Assembly (NCBI GenBank): GCA_049322335.1
Contig: JBMORL010000048.1
Span: 1-64,000 of the forward strand
Reading direction: 5' to 3'
Source of the DNA: JBMORL01 sp049322335
Lineage (GTDB): Bacteria; Bacteroidota; Bacteroidia; Flavobacteriales_D; UBA2798
DNA: 64,000 bases
Shown: positions 26,224 through 35,241 of the stretch, piece by piece
Position numbering within the stretch: position 1 is the stretch's first letter
Layout of the letters: each line of letters begins with the position of its first letter
The notes under the pieces: model-generated
The model's input: only the letters and a program-made list of their open reading frames with translations
The model's database searches: none
What the model was told of the DNA's origin: nothing
Translations under genes and position numbers: made by a program

Positions 26224-26931
26224 ATGCGGCAGGTAATCTATCGCGACCTTGGGCTTATCGACTACAAAAAAGCCTGGGATGAACAGGAAAAATTGTTCAA
26301 CAGTGTAGTGTCCGTTAAACTCAATAACCGCGAAAAAGAAATTACACAACAGGAAAAAACCAAAAACTATCTTTTATTTTGTGAGCATCCGCATGTTTTT
26401 ACGTTGGGAAAAAGCGGCTCGGAAGAAAACCTGCTGGCCAATGAAGAACAGTTAAAAAAAAACAACGCCACTTTTTATAAAATCAACAGGGGGGGAGATA
26501 TCACCTATCACGGCCCCGGACAACTGGTAGTTTATCCCATTTTCGACCTCGACCATTTTTTTACAGATATTCATAAATACCTTCGTTTCCTCGAAGAAGC
26601 CGTGATCCTTACACTAAAAGAATATGGAATTTCAACCGGGAGAATTGAAGGTCTTACCGGTGTGTGGCTGGATGTGAATGATCCCGCAAAAGCCCGAAAA
26701 ATCTGTGCAATGGGGGTAAAATGCAGCCGGTGGGTGACTATGCACGGCATTGGTTTTAATATCAATACCCAGCTGGAATATTTCAATCATATCATTCCCT
26801 GTGGCATCAGCGACAAACAGGTAACTTCGCTGAGCCGGGAACTGGGGGGTGAAGTAAATATGAATGAACTGAAAGAAAAATTAAAGCTCCACATGGCAAA
26901 CATTTTCGATTATGATTACGTTTCAGAATAA
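26224..26931 (+). CDS. lipB: lipoyl(octanoyl) transferase
   Basis: 235 residues. Transfers octanoyl from acyl carrier protein to lipoyl domains, the first step of lipoate cofactor assembly. Signature motifs: RGGDITYHGPGQLVVYPI (about 89-106), catalytic Lys166 (GVKCSRWVTMHGIGFNI) and catalytic Cys193 (IPCGI). All key residues are intact. It begins one base after the isomerase stop. It fits with lpd and gcvT elsewhere in the window, both belonging to lipoate-dependent complexes. Confidence 0.95.
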   Translation: MRQVIYRDLGLIDYKKAWDEQEKLFNSVVSVKLNNREKEITQQEKTKNYLLFCEHPHVFTLGKSGSEENLLANEEQLKKNNATFYKINRGGDITYHGPGQLVVYPIFDLDHFFTDIHKYLRFLEEAVILTLKEYGISTGRIEGLTGVWLDVNDPAKARKICAMGVKCSRWVTMHGIGFNINTQLEYFNHIIPCGISDKQVTSLSRELGGEVNMNELKEKLKLHMANIFDYDYVSE

Positions 26932-26937
26932 GCAGCC

Positions 26938-28161
26938 ATGAAGAAATTCCTCCATATCATCCGTAAGTTTTTCAAATGGTTTTTTATCACGCTGGTTTCG
27001 CTGATCGTAATCGGATGCCTGGTAATTATTATTTCGGGGCGCTGGTATATTTTTAAAGCAGTGGCCTGTACTTACCTTGTGGGGCAAACCGGACCGGGAA
27101 TTCTCGACCGCAACTTTTTCCCGGAAAGGGAAATAAAAAATTCATTGACACCCCAGCCCTGGGAAGAACACGGCCATTTCGGCAAACTATCGCTCAATGA
27201 TGTGCAAACCGAAAAGCTGGAAACTTACAAAACCACTTCCTACATGGTTTTTAAAGATGACAAAATAATTTTTGAAAAATATTTTGAGGAATTTGACGAA
27301 TCTACCGTATCCAATTCCTTTTCCATGGCTAAATCGTTTGTGAGTTTGCTTATTGGTATTGCCATAGAAGAAGGAAAAATAAAAAGTGTTGACCAGCCGG
27401 TGGGTGATTTTGTGGAATCGTTTCGTGAAGGGAAAAAAGGCGAACTAACGTTGCGCCACCTGCTTACGATGAGCGCTGCGCTAAACTGGAGTGAAAGTGG
27501 CGGAAACCCGTTTTCGGATAATGCCGAAGCTTATTATGGCAGCGACCTGGAAGGAATGATTAATGATATGGAAGTGGAAGGAGAACCCGGAAAAACATTC
27601 AATTATCAAAGTGGCGCAACACTTGTGCTGGGCTATATCATTGAAAAAGCTACGGGTAAAAAACTCAGCGAATATGCCTCTGAAAAATTATGGCAGCCGC
27701 TTGGTGCCGAACATCCTGCTTTCTGGAGCCTGGATAAAGAAGATGGAATTGAAAAGTCGTATTGCTGCTGGTATGCCACCGGAAGAGACTTTGCCCGTAT
27801 AGGAAAAATGATGCTGCATAACGGAAAATGGAACGACACACCAATTGTACCGGAAGAATACGTAAAACAAAGTATAACGCCAGCCCCCTTGCTGAAGGAA
27901 GATGGAAGTCCAAATGACAAATATGGTTTTTCGTGGTGGCTGCTGAAATATAAAAACATGGAGGTTTTTTATGCCCGGGGAATATTGGGACAATACATTA
28001 TCTGCCTTCCCGAAAAAAACACCATTGTGGTGCGCACGGGCCACAAACGGGGCGTGAAAAAAATCAACGATCATCCTGCTGATGTTTTTGACTACATTGA
28101 TATTGCACTGGAGCTTACGGCTGCAGTGCCTGATATGGAAAAAAATGAAAAAAGATATTGA
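26938..28161 (+). CDS. serine hydrolase, beta-lactamase/transpeptidase fold
   Basis: 407 residues. An N-terminal hydrophobic anchor (FFKWFFITLVSLIVIGCLVIII) places it in the inner membrane facing the periplasm. The catalytic Ser-x-x-Lys is SMAK in NSFSMAKSFVSLLIG; the second motif is in FNYQSGATLVLGYIIEKATG (Tyr-Gln-Ser); the KTG-like box is near RTGHKRGVKK. The family includes class C beta-lactamases, esterases and 6-aminohexanoate-dimer hydrolase; this one resembles the last in YGFSWWLLKY. True substrate unknown. Starts 6 bases after lipB. Confidence 0.85.
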   Translation: MKKFLHIIRKFFKWFFITLVSLIVIGCLVIIISGRWYIFKAVACTYLVGQTGPGILDRNFFPEREIKNSLTPQPWEEHGHFGKLSLNDVQTEKLETYKTTSYMVFKDDKIIFEKYFEEFDESTVSNSFSMAKSFVSLLIGIAIEEGKIKSVDQPVGDFVESFREGKKGELTLRHLLTMSAALNWSESGGNPFSDNAEAYYGSDLEGMINDMEVEGEPGKTFNYQSGATLVLGYIIEKATGKKLSEYASEKLWQPLGAEHPAFWSLDKEDGIEKSYCCWYATGRDFARIGKMMLHNGKWNDTPIVPEEYVKQSITPAPLLKEDGSPNDKYGFSWWLLKYKNMEVFYARGILGQYIICLPEKNTIVVRTGHKRGVKKINDHPADVFDYIDIALELTAAVPDMEKNEKRY

Positions 28162-28549
28162 TATCCCGGTAGTAAAAGATGTAGCGGTGGCCATCGTAAA
28201 AGAAACCAACGAACTGGAGCAGTCTGAATGGAATGTCTACCTGGTGAATCTTAAGGAAAATCCTATTGAGGGAGTTTTGGTTTCTTCAAGAGGATATGGC
28301 GAAATTAACCGTGAGAAAAGAAACACTTCCGAATTGCGGCACTTCCTGGATGTGGTGGAAGCAAAAAGTTTTGTGAAGATAGAACCCATCATCGAAGATG
28401 TTTTTCCCCTCAACAACGAATATTGGGTAAGTTTTTACATGGATAAAAAAATGTATGACAAAAAATACATTTTCCTGGCAGAATCCATCAGGGAAGAAAA
28501 CCTCACCAAAGTGCCGCTTATTAATAAAAAAGGTGTACTTATCGTGTAA
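28145..28549 (+). CDS. conserved-looking small cytoplasmic protein
   Basis: 134 residues, starting MKKDIDIPVVKDVAVAIVKE at 28145 and overlapping the preceding hydrolase by 17 bases. No signal or membrane segment. The text WNVYLVNLKENPIEGVLVSSRGYGEI and FPLNNEYWVSFYMDKKMYDKKYIFLAESI reads as a compact beta-rich domain with a strictly soluble profile. I do not recognise its function. Upstream in-frame starts inside the hydrolase gene would add a non-matching hydrophobic tail and were not chosen. Confidence 0.7.
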   Translation: MKKDIDIPVVKDVAVAIVKETNELEQSEWNVYLVNLKENPIEGVLVSSRGYGEINREKRNTSELRHFLDVVEAKSFVKIEPIIEDVFPLNNEYWVSFYMDKKMYDKKYIFLAESIREENLTKVPLINKKGVLIV

Positions 28550-28643
28550 CCGGAATTTTTCCCCGCCCTGTTTTTTTTAAGCCGGGACCCGTTTTCAGGT
28601 AAAGAATGGTAATGCGTGTGCCATGTACTCCAAAGGGATACTA

Positions 28644-29690
28644 TCATAGAGTCTTCTTCACCACATCATTTCGAAATAATCTGCTTACTAAAATATCTGC
28701 TGTTTTCCCGGGATCAATTTCTTCTAATGGAATCGTAATAATTTTTTTCTTTTCTCTTTTGCTGAGATTATACAAATAGGTTTTGTCATAATATTTCAAA
28801 CTGGGTTCAATTCCTTTTTCCAGTTCGCCTTTTTGTAAATGTTCTATGGCAACGCGGCATTGTTCATCACCCAAACGTTTTTTTATTCTTTCAGTAGCTT
28901 CCATCAGCTGGTTAACCGGGTAAGTACCGTAAGTAGAACAAATGTTTTTCAATCTCACTTCAAAAGGAATATCCAGAAAAACAATTTCTGCCTCACGTAC
29001 CTGGTTCCATAATTTTTCGGGAACGGCCTTATTGCCTATCATGCGGCTTTCATCTTCCAGCCAAAGTGGTTTTTCTTTATCTGTATTCAGTAACTCAAAA
29101 AACAAGTTGTTTTCAAATTCTTCCTGTGTGGGTTGAGGGCTTTCTCCAATAGAACCAAAAGAAGAACCTTTATGATGCGCCAGTTTTTCGAGATCAATCA
29201 CCTGTTCTCCTCTTTTTTTCAGTTCGTGTAATACAAATGTTTTTCCCGACCCGGTTTTTCCGCCAAGAACAATAATATTCCTTTTTTCATCCAGCTCATT
29301 CAATACTTTTCTGCGGAAAGTTTTGTAGCCGCCTTTCAGAAGATACACTTTGTATCCATACAATTCCAGCAGCCAGGCCACTGCCCCGCTGCGCATTCCC
29401 CCGCGCCAGCAGTGAACAAGAAAAGTATCGTTTACGTTGTGCTTTTTCACTCTTTTGATCAGATCTTTGAAACGGGGCGAAGAAAATTGTAATGCTTTTA
29501 AAATAGCGGGCTGCCTTCCTTCTTTTTTATAAACGGTTCCTACGATAGCCCGTTCAACGTTAGTAAACAACTCCACGTTTTTTGCACCTGGAAAATGCCC
29601 CTGCTCAAATTCGGCAGGAGTGCGTACATCAATCACCGGGTGGAGTGACGAGAGTCGTATGAATTCGTCAATATCAATGGTAACAGCCAT
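28644..29690 (-). CDS. mnmH: tRNA 2-selenouridine synthase
   Basis: 348 residues. Converts 2-thiouridine at the tRNA wobble position to 2-selenouridine via a geranylated intermediate, using selenophosphate. The N-terminal rhodanese domain has VIDVRTPAEFEQGHFPGA and catalytic Cys94 in LVHCWRGGMRSG. A P-loop follows, GGKTGSGKT (143-151), with DLEKLAHHKGSSFG next. The presence implies that this organism makes selenophosphate (selD elsewhere). Its ATG overlaps the purT stop by one base, so it is last in the ALDH-lipoprotein-purT-mnmH operon. Confidence 0.93.
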   Translation of the reverse strand: MAVTIDIDEFIRLSSLHPVIDVRTPAEFEQGHFPGAKNVELFTNVERAIVGTVYKKEGRQPAILKALQFSSPRFKDLIKRVKKHNVNDTFLVHCWRGGMRSGAVAWLLELYGYKVYLLKGGYKTFRRKVLNELDEKRNIIVLGGKTGSGKTFVLHELKKRGEQVIDLEKLAHHKGSSFGSIGESPQPTQEEFENNLFFELLNTDKEKPLWLEDESRMIGNKAVPEKLWNQVREAEIVFLDIPFEVRLKNICSTYGTYPVNQLMEATERIKKRLGDEQCRVAIEHLQKGELEKGIEPSLKYYDKTYLYNLSKREKKKIITIPLEEIDPGKTADILVSRLFRNDVVKKTL

Positions 29691-30859
29691 TATTCTGCGT
29701 CCACTTTCACTTCACCCGCAATGGCGATGGCGCGGTTTTTTACTTCCGTAATATTGGCGTCAGGCGAATCCCACGTTACTACCACTCCCATTCTTCTATA
29801 CGGACGCGTAGTAGGTTTTCCGAAAATGCGGATATCGGTTTTTTTGTTGGCGGTTGCTTTTTCAATACCTGAAAATTTGGGTTTTGTTCCGGTTTTTGAT
29901 GCGAGAATCACCGCGCTGGCTCCTGCTCTTTCCAAAGTAATTTCAGGAATGGGTAATCCCAGCACTGCGCGTGCATGTAATTCGAATTCTGAAAAATTGA
30001 GTGTTCCGGCAAGTGTCACCATCCCCGTGTCATGCGGGCGCGGGGAAAGTTCGGAAAAATAAACTCCGTCTTTTTCTGAAATAAAAAATTCAACTCCCCA
30101 AATTCCGGCTCCCGTCAGTGCACGTGTTACTTTATCCGCCATTTGCTGTGCGGTTTTAATATGTTCTTCTTTCATGGGACAAGGTTGCCAGCTTTCCTGG
30201 TAATCTCCGCGTTCTTGTCGGTGGCCAATAGGCGGACAAAATAGTGTCGGGCCATTTTTTTGTGTAACGGTAAGCAATGTTATTTCATAATCAAAGGAAA
30301 TAAATTCTTCCACGATCACTTCCACAATATCACCGCGCGAGCCTTCCACAGCATAGTTCCAGGATTTTTCGGTATCGGTGTCACTTTTTATAACGGATTG
30401 CCCCTTGCCTGAAGAAGACATCAGCGGCTTCACTACGCAGGGAGTTCCGAGTTGTGCAACGGCTGCTTTCAGTTCATCCAGGTTTTTTGCATAAGCGTAT
30501 CTGGCGGTTTTTAATCCCAGTTCTTTCGCAGCAAGGTCACGGATCGCTTTTCTGTTCATAGTGAAATTGGCTGCACGTGCAGATGGAACCACCTGTATTC
30601 CTTTTTTTTCGTATTCATAAAACCGCTCGGTGCGGATCGCTTCGATTTCCGGGACGATAATATCAGGTTGATGCCGCTCAACAATTTCATCCAGTTGTTC
30701 GCCATCCAGCATGCTGATGACCTCACGTTTATCGGCTACCTGCATGGCGGGAGCATCATTGTAGGAATCAACGGCAATTACGTATTGTCCTAATCGTTTT
30801 ACCGCGATTACAAATTCTTTTCCGAGTTCACCGGAGCCGAGCAGCATTATTTTTTTCAT
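29690..30859 (-). CDS. purT: formate-dependent phosphoribosylglycinamide formyltransferase
   Basis: 389 residues, ATP-grasp enzyme making formyl-GAR from formate, an alternative to PurN in purine synthesis. N-terminal pre-ATP-grasp domain MKKIMLLGSGELGKEFVIA; ATP-grasp core CVVKPLMSSSGKGQSVI; FSELSPRPHDTGMVTL with catalytic Glu and metal ligands; C-terminal RRMGVVVTWDSPD. Length is standard. The start overlaps the lipoprotein gene's end by ATGA (30856-30859) and its stop overlaps mnmH, showing tight coupling. Confidence 0.96.
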   Translation of the reverse strand: MKKIMLLGSGELGKEFVIAVKRLGQYVIAVDSYNDAPAMQVADKREVISMLDGEQLDEIVERHQPDIIVPEIEAIRTERFYEYEKKGIQVVPSARAANFTMNRKAIRDLAAKELGLKTARYAYAKNLDELKAAVAQLGTPCVVKPLMSSSGKGQSVIKSDTDTEKSWNYAVEGSRGDIVEVIVEEFISFDYEITLLTVTQKNGPTLFCPPIGHRQERGDYQESWQPCPMKEEHIKTAQQMADKVTRALTGAGIWGVEFFISEKDGVYFSELSPRPHDTGMVTLAGTLNFSEFELHARAVLGLPIPEITLERAGASAVILASKTGTKPKFSGIEKATANKKTDIRIFGKPTTRPYRRMGVVVTWDSPDANITEVKNRAIAIAGEVKVDAE

Positions 30860-31416
30860 GGTATCGATGTATTTATTTCAATCAAAGTTTCCGTATAGGA
30901 TAAAATCATTATCATGCTCATCATTTGCATATAGGGCCGTTCAAAATCTTCTTTTCTATACACCTCTGCAAATTTTTTTGAGGCATTTTTAAATTCCTGC
31001 ATATCATCTCCCGTAAGCGGTTCGGGATTTTTCATGTAATTGCTGAAAGTCCTGTGTTTGGTGTGATCAAGATATTCATCATTCATGAAATTCTCAACGC
31101 ACTTTTGGAAATCGTTATTCATAACCAAATCTTCGAGCCGGGATTTTCTGTATGGAATCTGTATGATTTCGTTTTCACTACCCAGCCTGACAAATAAATT
31201 TTCCAGTTCTGCGGCAGACTCATCTTTCAAAATCTTTTCATTCACTAAAAACTGATGATATTCTTTTACTTCGCTATCAACATCTATTCCCATTTCTTCT
31301 GCAACACCATCAATACATTTACAAACCTTTTCTTCCATGTATTCCATCCGGTCGGTTTCGCTGGCGAGACAACCAAATAGCGAAAGAGAAATAAATATGA
31401 AAAAATATTTTTTCAT
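30856..31416 (-). CDS. hypothetical lipoprotein with CKC motif
   Basis: 186 residues from ATG 31416; an upstream in-frame start at 31431 lies within the ALDH gene. Lipoprotein signal MKKYFFIFISLSLFGC with lipobox LFGC. The mature region opens ASETDRMEYMEEKVCKCIDGVAEE, and a later QKCVENFM. The C-x-C followed by helical acidic text resembles the small lipoproteins at 35011-36020, but this one is twice as long and mostly helical. It sits between ALDH (stop/start TGATG overlap) and purT (ATGA overlap). Function unknown. Confidence 0.65.
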   Translation of the reverse strand: MKKYFFIFISLSLFGCLASETDRMEYMEEKVCKCIDGVAEEMGIDVDSEVKEYHQFLVNEKILKDESAAELENLFVRLGSENEIIQIPYRKSRLEDLVMNNDFQKCVENFMNDEYLDHTKHRTFSNYMKNPEPLTGDDMQEFKNASKKFAEVYRKEDFERPYMQMMSMIMILSYTETLIEINTSIP

Positions 31417-32858
31417 CACAAACTCACACAAACATTCTTGGGTTCGGTAAAGAATTTCATGGCTTCAAATCCGCCTTCCCGGCCCATGCCTGAGCTTTTT
31501 ACTCCCCCAAACGGTGTACGCAGGTCGCGCACCAGCCAGCAGTTGATCCACACAATACCGCTTTCCAGTTTAGCTGCCACGCGGTGAGCTTTACTAACGT
31601 CCTGCGTCCATACGGTGGAAGCGAGTCCGTATTGAGTACAATTGGCGTATTTTAACACTTCTTCTTCGGTATCAAAAGGCATGATGGTGACTACGGGGCC
31701 GAATATTTCCTCGAGGTTGGTGCGGCAGTTATAAGCTAATCCTTCGATGATGGTTGGCGCAAGATAATACCCGTCTTTCCATTCTCCTTCCATTTTCAAT
31801 TGTTGTCCGCCACACAAAACGGTTCCGCCTTCCTGTTTGGCCAGTTCAATATACGACAACACTTTCTCCATGTGCGGTTTTGACACCACGGCTCCCATTT
31901 TGCTGTTTTCATCAAAGGGATTTCCCACTTTCAGCGCTTTGGTTTTTTCCACAAATGCTGTTTTGAATTTTTCGTAAATGGGGCGTTCCACAAAAATTCT
32001 CGACCCGCATAAACATATTTGTCCCTGGTTGGCGAAAGAAGAATGCATGGTGGTGTTCAGCATTTTTTCGAAATCGCAGTCGGCAAAAATGATATTGGGA
32101 TTTTTTCCTCCCAGTTCGAGCGACATTTTTTTGAACATGGGTGCAGCAACAGAAGCAATCTGCGCACCGGTAGATGTTCCTCCTGTAAATGAAATGGCTT
32201 TTATTTCGGGATCTTTGGTAATAGCAACTCCCACTTTCGGCCCGAGGCCGTGAATGATATTCAGTACTCCTTTCGGTAATCCGGCTTCGATACAAATTTT
32301 TGAAAAAAGATACGCTGTCATCGGTGTTATTTCCGAAGGTTTGGCTACCACGCAATTTCCGGTGGCAAGAGCTGGCGCTATTTTCCACGTAAAAAGATAC
32401 AGCGGAAGATTCCAGGGAGAAATACATCCCACCACGCCTACCGGCTGACGCAACGTATAATTAAACCCTTTGTCTTCCATGCTGTGTGATTCGCTGGCGA
32501 AATGCATCAGTGCCGTTGCAAAAAAACGCATATTGCTGGAAGCGCGCGGAATGTCAACTGTCTTCGAAAGTTTTAATGGTTTTCCGTTGTCGGTAGATTC
32601 TGCTTTTGCCAGTTCATCCAGATTTTTTTCGATGAGTTCGGCTATTTTATTCAGAACACGAAAACGTTCTTCTTTGGGTGTGTTTGCCCAGGCCGGTTGT
32701 GCGTGGCGGGCAGCGCGAATGGCCAGGTGCACATCTTCCTCATCCGAATCGGGAATAAGCGAATACACTTTTCCTGTGGAGGGATTATAATTATCGAGGT
32801 AATTTTTTCTTAAAGGTTCTGCCAGTTCTCCGTCAATATAATTCGCTATTTTTTCCAT
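31416..32858 (-). CDS. NAD-dependent aldehyde dehydrogenase, semialdehyde type
   Basis: 480 residues. ALDH superfamily: SPWNLPLYLFTWKIAPALATGN (cofactor region), FTGGTSTGAQIA (NAD loop, about 224-235), catalytic Glu248 (MSLELGGKNPN) and Cys282 (NQGQICLCGSRIF). The GQICLC arrangement and total length match 2-aminomuconic or 2-hydroxymuconic semialdehyde dehydrogenases, used in tryptophan/kynurenine or catechol breakdown. No other genes of those routes lie nearby, so the substrate is open. First gene of a four-gene operon ending in mnmH. Confidence 0.9.
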   Translation of the reverse strand: MEKIANYIDGELAEPLRKNYLDNYNPSTGKVYSLIPDSDEEDVHLAIRAARHAQPAWANTPKEERFRVLNKIAELIEKNLDELAKAESTDNGKPLKLSKTVDIPRASSNMRFFATALMHFASESHSMEDKGFNYTLRQPVGVVGCISPWNLPLYLFTWKIAPALATGNCVVAKPSEITPMTAYLFSKICIEAGLPKGVLNIIHGLGPKVGVAITKDPEIKAISFTGGTSTGAQIASVAAPMFKKMSLELGGKNPNIIFADCDFEKMLNTTMHSSFANQGQICLCGSRIFVERPIYEKFKTAFVEKTKALKVGNPFDENSKMGAVVSKPHMEKVLSYIELAKQEGGTVLCGGQQLKMEGEWKDGYYLAPTIIEGLAYNCRTNLEEIFGPVVTIMPFDTEEEVLKYANCTQYGLASTVWTQDVSKAHRVAAKLESGIVWINCWLVRDLRTPFGGVKSSGMGREGGFEAMKFFTEPKNVCVSL

Positions 32859-32938
32859 AGTGGGGAATTTGGGATAAAATTAATGAATCGGGAGGAGATT
32901 TGGGGAAGAAAAAGGAAGATATTACAAATGAAAGCGGG

Positions 32939-33763
32939 TCAGATGATTTGAAATTCATCCGCGTCTCTCCATGCGGGAAATTTTTCACGGAATTCTGCCA
33001 GTTGCCGGTATGAAAGTGAAGCGGTAACTACTGTTGTTTCACCCGGATTTGCTTCAGCAATAATTTCTCCTTTAAAATCTACTACCCTGCTGTCGCCCGA
33101 GTGATCAACGGGACGGGCATCTTCACCAATGCGGTTTACGCCAGCAACGAAGCACTGGTTTTCAATAGCACGTGCTTCCAATAATGTTTTCCATGGTTTG
33201 TTTCGCGCAGCAGGCCAGTTGGCCACATAAAGCAACAGATCATACACGGTAGAATCAGGGGAAGAAACGGAGCAATGGTTTTCGTCTGTTTTTAGTTTGC
33301 GGTTACGGCTCCAGGCGGGAAAACGAAGATCGTAGCATACCAGCGGACAAATTCTCCAGCCTTTGTATTCCACGATCAGCCTTTTTGTTCCGGGCGAATA
33401 GGTTTTATCTTCTTCTGCCATCCGGAACAAATGGCGTTTATCGTATGAAAAAACTTTTCCATCGGGCTGCACCCAGAATAAACGGTTGAAATATTTTCCG
33501 TTTTCTTCAACAATTATACTGCCGCAGATGGCTGATTTTTTTTTGTGCGACATGATTTTCATCCACTCCACCACCATGCCGTCATTTTTTTCTGAAAGCG
33601 CCAGCGCATTCATCGTAAAGCCGGTAGTAAACATTTCGGGCAACAGAATAATATCTGTTTCGCTGCATGAAAAAATCATTTCATCAAACAGGTCGAGGTT
33701 GGCGGTGGGATGTTCCCAGTGCAGCGAGGTTTGCAGCAGTGTGATATGTAATTTTTCTTTCAA
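32939..33763 (-). CDS. omega-amidase, nitrilase superfamily (YafV/NIT2-like)
   Basis: 274 residues. Hydrolyses the amide of alpha-ketoglutaramate or alpha-ketosuccinamate. Catalytic triad visible: Glu in IILLPEMFTTGF, Lys in FSYDKRHLF, Cys in CPLVCYDLRFPAWSRN, the YafV-type motifs. The start is TTG 33763 in a TTGA overlap with the stop of the aminotransferase gene; no ATG exists close to the conserved N-terminus (LHITLLQTSLHW). The operon strongly implies removal of the omega-keto-acid amides made when glutamine or asparagine acts as amino donor. Confidence 0.9.
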   Translation of the reverse strand: MKEKLHITLLQTSLHWEHPTANLDLFDEMIFSCSETDIILLPEMFTTGFTMNALALSEKNDGMVVEWMKIMSHKKKSAICGSIIVEENGKYFNRLFWVQPDGKVFSYDKRHLFRMAEEDKTYSPGTKRLIVEYKGWRICPLVCYDLRFPAWSRNRKLKTDENHCSVSSPDSTVYDLLLYVANWPAARNKPWKTLLEARAIENQCFVAGVNRIGEDARPVDHSGDSRVVDFKGEIIAEANPGETTVVTASLSYRQLAEFREKFPAWRDADEFQII

Positions 33764-34917
33764 ACTTTATTCAGAATTTCTATGGCGTTATCAAGCGTTT
33801 CTTTTTTCTTGGCAAAACAAAAACGCAACACTTTGTTGTCAACCGTTTTGTTATAAAACACCGAAACGGGAATGCCGGCTATTTTATTTTCTTTGGTGAG
33901 CCGCACAGCATAATCGGTATCTTTTTCCTTTGTTATTCCCGAATAATCGAGCAGCTGGAAATAAGTTCCGTAAGAAGGAATGATTTTAAAACGGCTGTTT
34001 TTTATTCCGTTTACAAAGTAATCGCGTTTTTCCTGGTAGAATTTTCCCAGCGATAAATAATTTTCACTGTTCTTCAGGTAATCGTTGATGGCATATTGTA
34101 AAGGCGTATTGCATGAAAACACCACAAACTGGTGAGCTTTTCTGAATTCAGCCATCAGTTCGGCAGGGCCAACGGCATATCCTGTTTTCCACCCGGTAAC
34201 GTGAAATGTTTTTCCAAAAGAATACACCGCAATAGAACGCCCGGCCAGCGAATTATAACGGCATACGGACTGGTGTTCGGAGCCATCAAAAATCAGGTGT
34301 TCGTATACTTCGTCACTTAAAACTATGATATCGGTATCTTTTGTTATTTTTTCGAGTTCTTTAAGATCCTGTTTTTTTAGGATGGCACCGGTAGGATTAT
34401 GCGGATTATTGATAATAATCATTTTGGTTTTTCGCGTCACGATTTTGCGCACTTCTTCCCAGTCAATAAAATACCCGGGAGTTTTCAATTGAACAAATTT
34501 TGTTTTTCCCCCGTTGAGTTCAATAGCCGGTTCGTAACAATCGTAGGCGGGAGTAAAAATGATCACTTCATCTCCTTCACCCACAAATGCCGCAATAGCC
34601 GAAAAAATAGCTTCGGTTCCTCCTGCCGTAACCGTAATTTCAGTATCCGGATTATATTTTACCCCGTAGGCCGCCTGCATTTTTTCGCTGATGGTTTCGC
34701 GCAACGGAAGAAGTCCCTGCATCGGGGCATATTGGTTTTTTCCTTCAGCCATGTGCTTTGTTACAAGAGCCATCAATTCTTCCGAAACATCAAAATCGGG
34801 AAATCCCTGTGAGAGGTTGATGGCATGGTGTTCCATAGCCAGTTTACTCATCACGGTGAAAATAGTGGTTCCCGTTGCCGGAAGTTTGGAATGAATATTT
34901 CCCCTGAATTTGGGCAT
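33760..34917 (-). CDS. PLP-dependent aminotransferase, methionine/glutamine-type (YbdL-like)
   Basis: 385 residues from ATG 34917 (MPKFRGNIHSKLP); an in-frame extension to 35103 is not family-like. Fold-type I aminotransferase: GTTIFTVMSKLAMEHHAINLSQGFPDFD, NNPHNPTGAILKKQDL, and PLP-binding Lys in YSFGKTFHVTGWKTGYA. This text matches methionine aminotransferase YbdL and glutamine transaminase K/KAT relatives. Coupled by a 4-nt overlap to the omega-amidase, so a glutamine-driven re-amination of the methionine-salvage keto acid (KMTB) is the likely job. The plus-strand lipoprotein cluster begins 94 bases upstream. Confidence 0.92.
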   Translation of the reverse strand: MPKFRGNIHSKLPATGTTIFTVMSKLAMEHHAINLSQGFPDFDVSEELMALVTKHMAEGKNQYAPMQGLLPLRETISEKMQAAYGVKYNPDTEITVTAGGTEAIFSAIAAFVGEGDEVIIFTPAYDCYEPAIELNGGKTKFVQLKTPGYFIDWEEVRKIVTRKTKMIIINNPHNPTGAILKKQDLKELEKITKDTDIIVLSDEVYEHLIFDGSEHQSVCRYNSLAGRSIAVYSFGKTFHVTGWKTGYAVGPAELMAEFRKAHQFVVFSCNTPLQYAINDYLKNSENYLSLGKFYQEKRDYFVNGIKNSRFKIIPSYGTYFQLLDYSGITKEKDTDYAVRLTKENKIAGIPVSVFYNKTVDNKVLRFCFAKKKETLDNAIEILNKV

Positions 34918-35010
34918 AGCAAAAATTGGAAGCAGCAAAGTAAGCAGAAAGTCTGTGATCCTATTTATAGTGGTGAAACGAAATTTATATCTTAGCAAAA
35001 AATAGACGGA

Positions 35011-35241
35011 ATGAGAAGGATCTGTTGGGTTTTGCCCCTTTTTGTTTTGGCTTCCTGCGGTGGTGTTACCCAGGATGCGAGAGAGATCTGTAAATGTTAT
35101 CACGAAGTGGTGAATACCAAAGGCCCGGAAGCTGATGAGAAGATGAAGGAATGTATGGAACTTCTTGACCGTTATGACAAAAAATACAAGGGAACCGGAG
35201 ACTATGATGCATTCGTGGAAGAATACAATAAGTGCCGTTAG
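35011..35241 (+). CDS. small CxC lipoprotein, copy 1
   Basis: 76 residues. Signal MRRICWVLPLFVLASC with lipobox LASC, then GGVTQDAREICKCYHEVVNTKGPEADEKMKECMELL and a final NKCR. The mature part is a helical, charged peptide with four Cys after the lipidated one (C-K-C, KEC, KC). It is the first of four tandem relatives (35011, 35204, 35448, 35775). Overlaps the next gene by 38 bases. Family not recognised; cysteines could form disulfides or bind a metal. Confidence 0.6.
   Translation: MRRICWVLPLFVLASCGGVTQDAREICKCYHEVVNTKGPEADEKMKECMELLDRYDKKYKGTGDYDAFVEEYNKCR

Noticed and set aside
31912..32427. 171-codon open frame overlapping the aldehyde dehydrogenase gene
   Set aside because: A shifted-frame shadow of ALDH; rich in Arg/Ser/Cys, with no domain and no start context.
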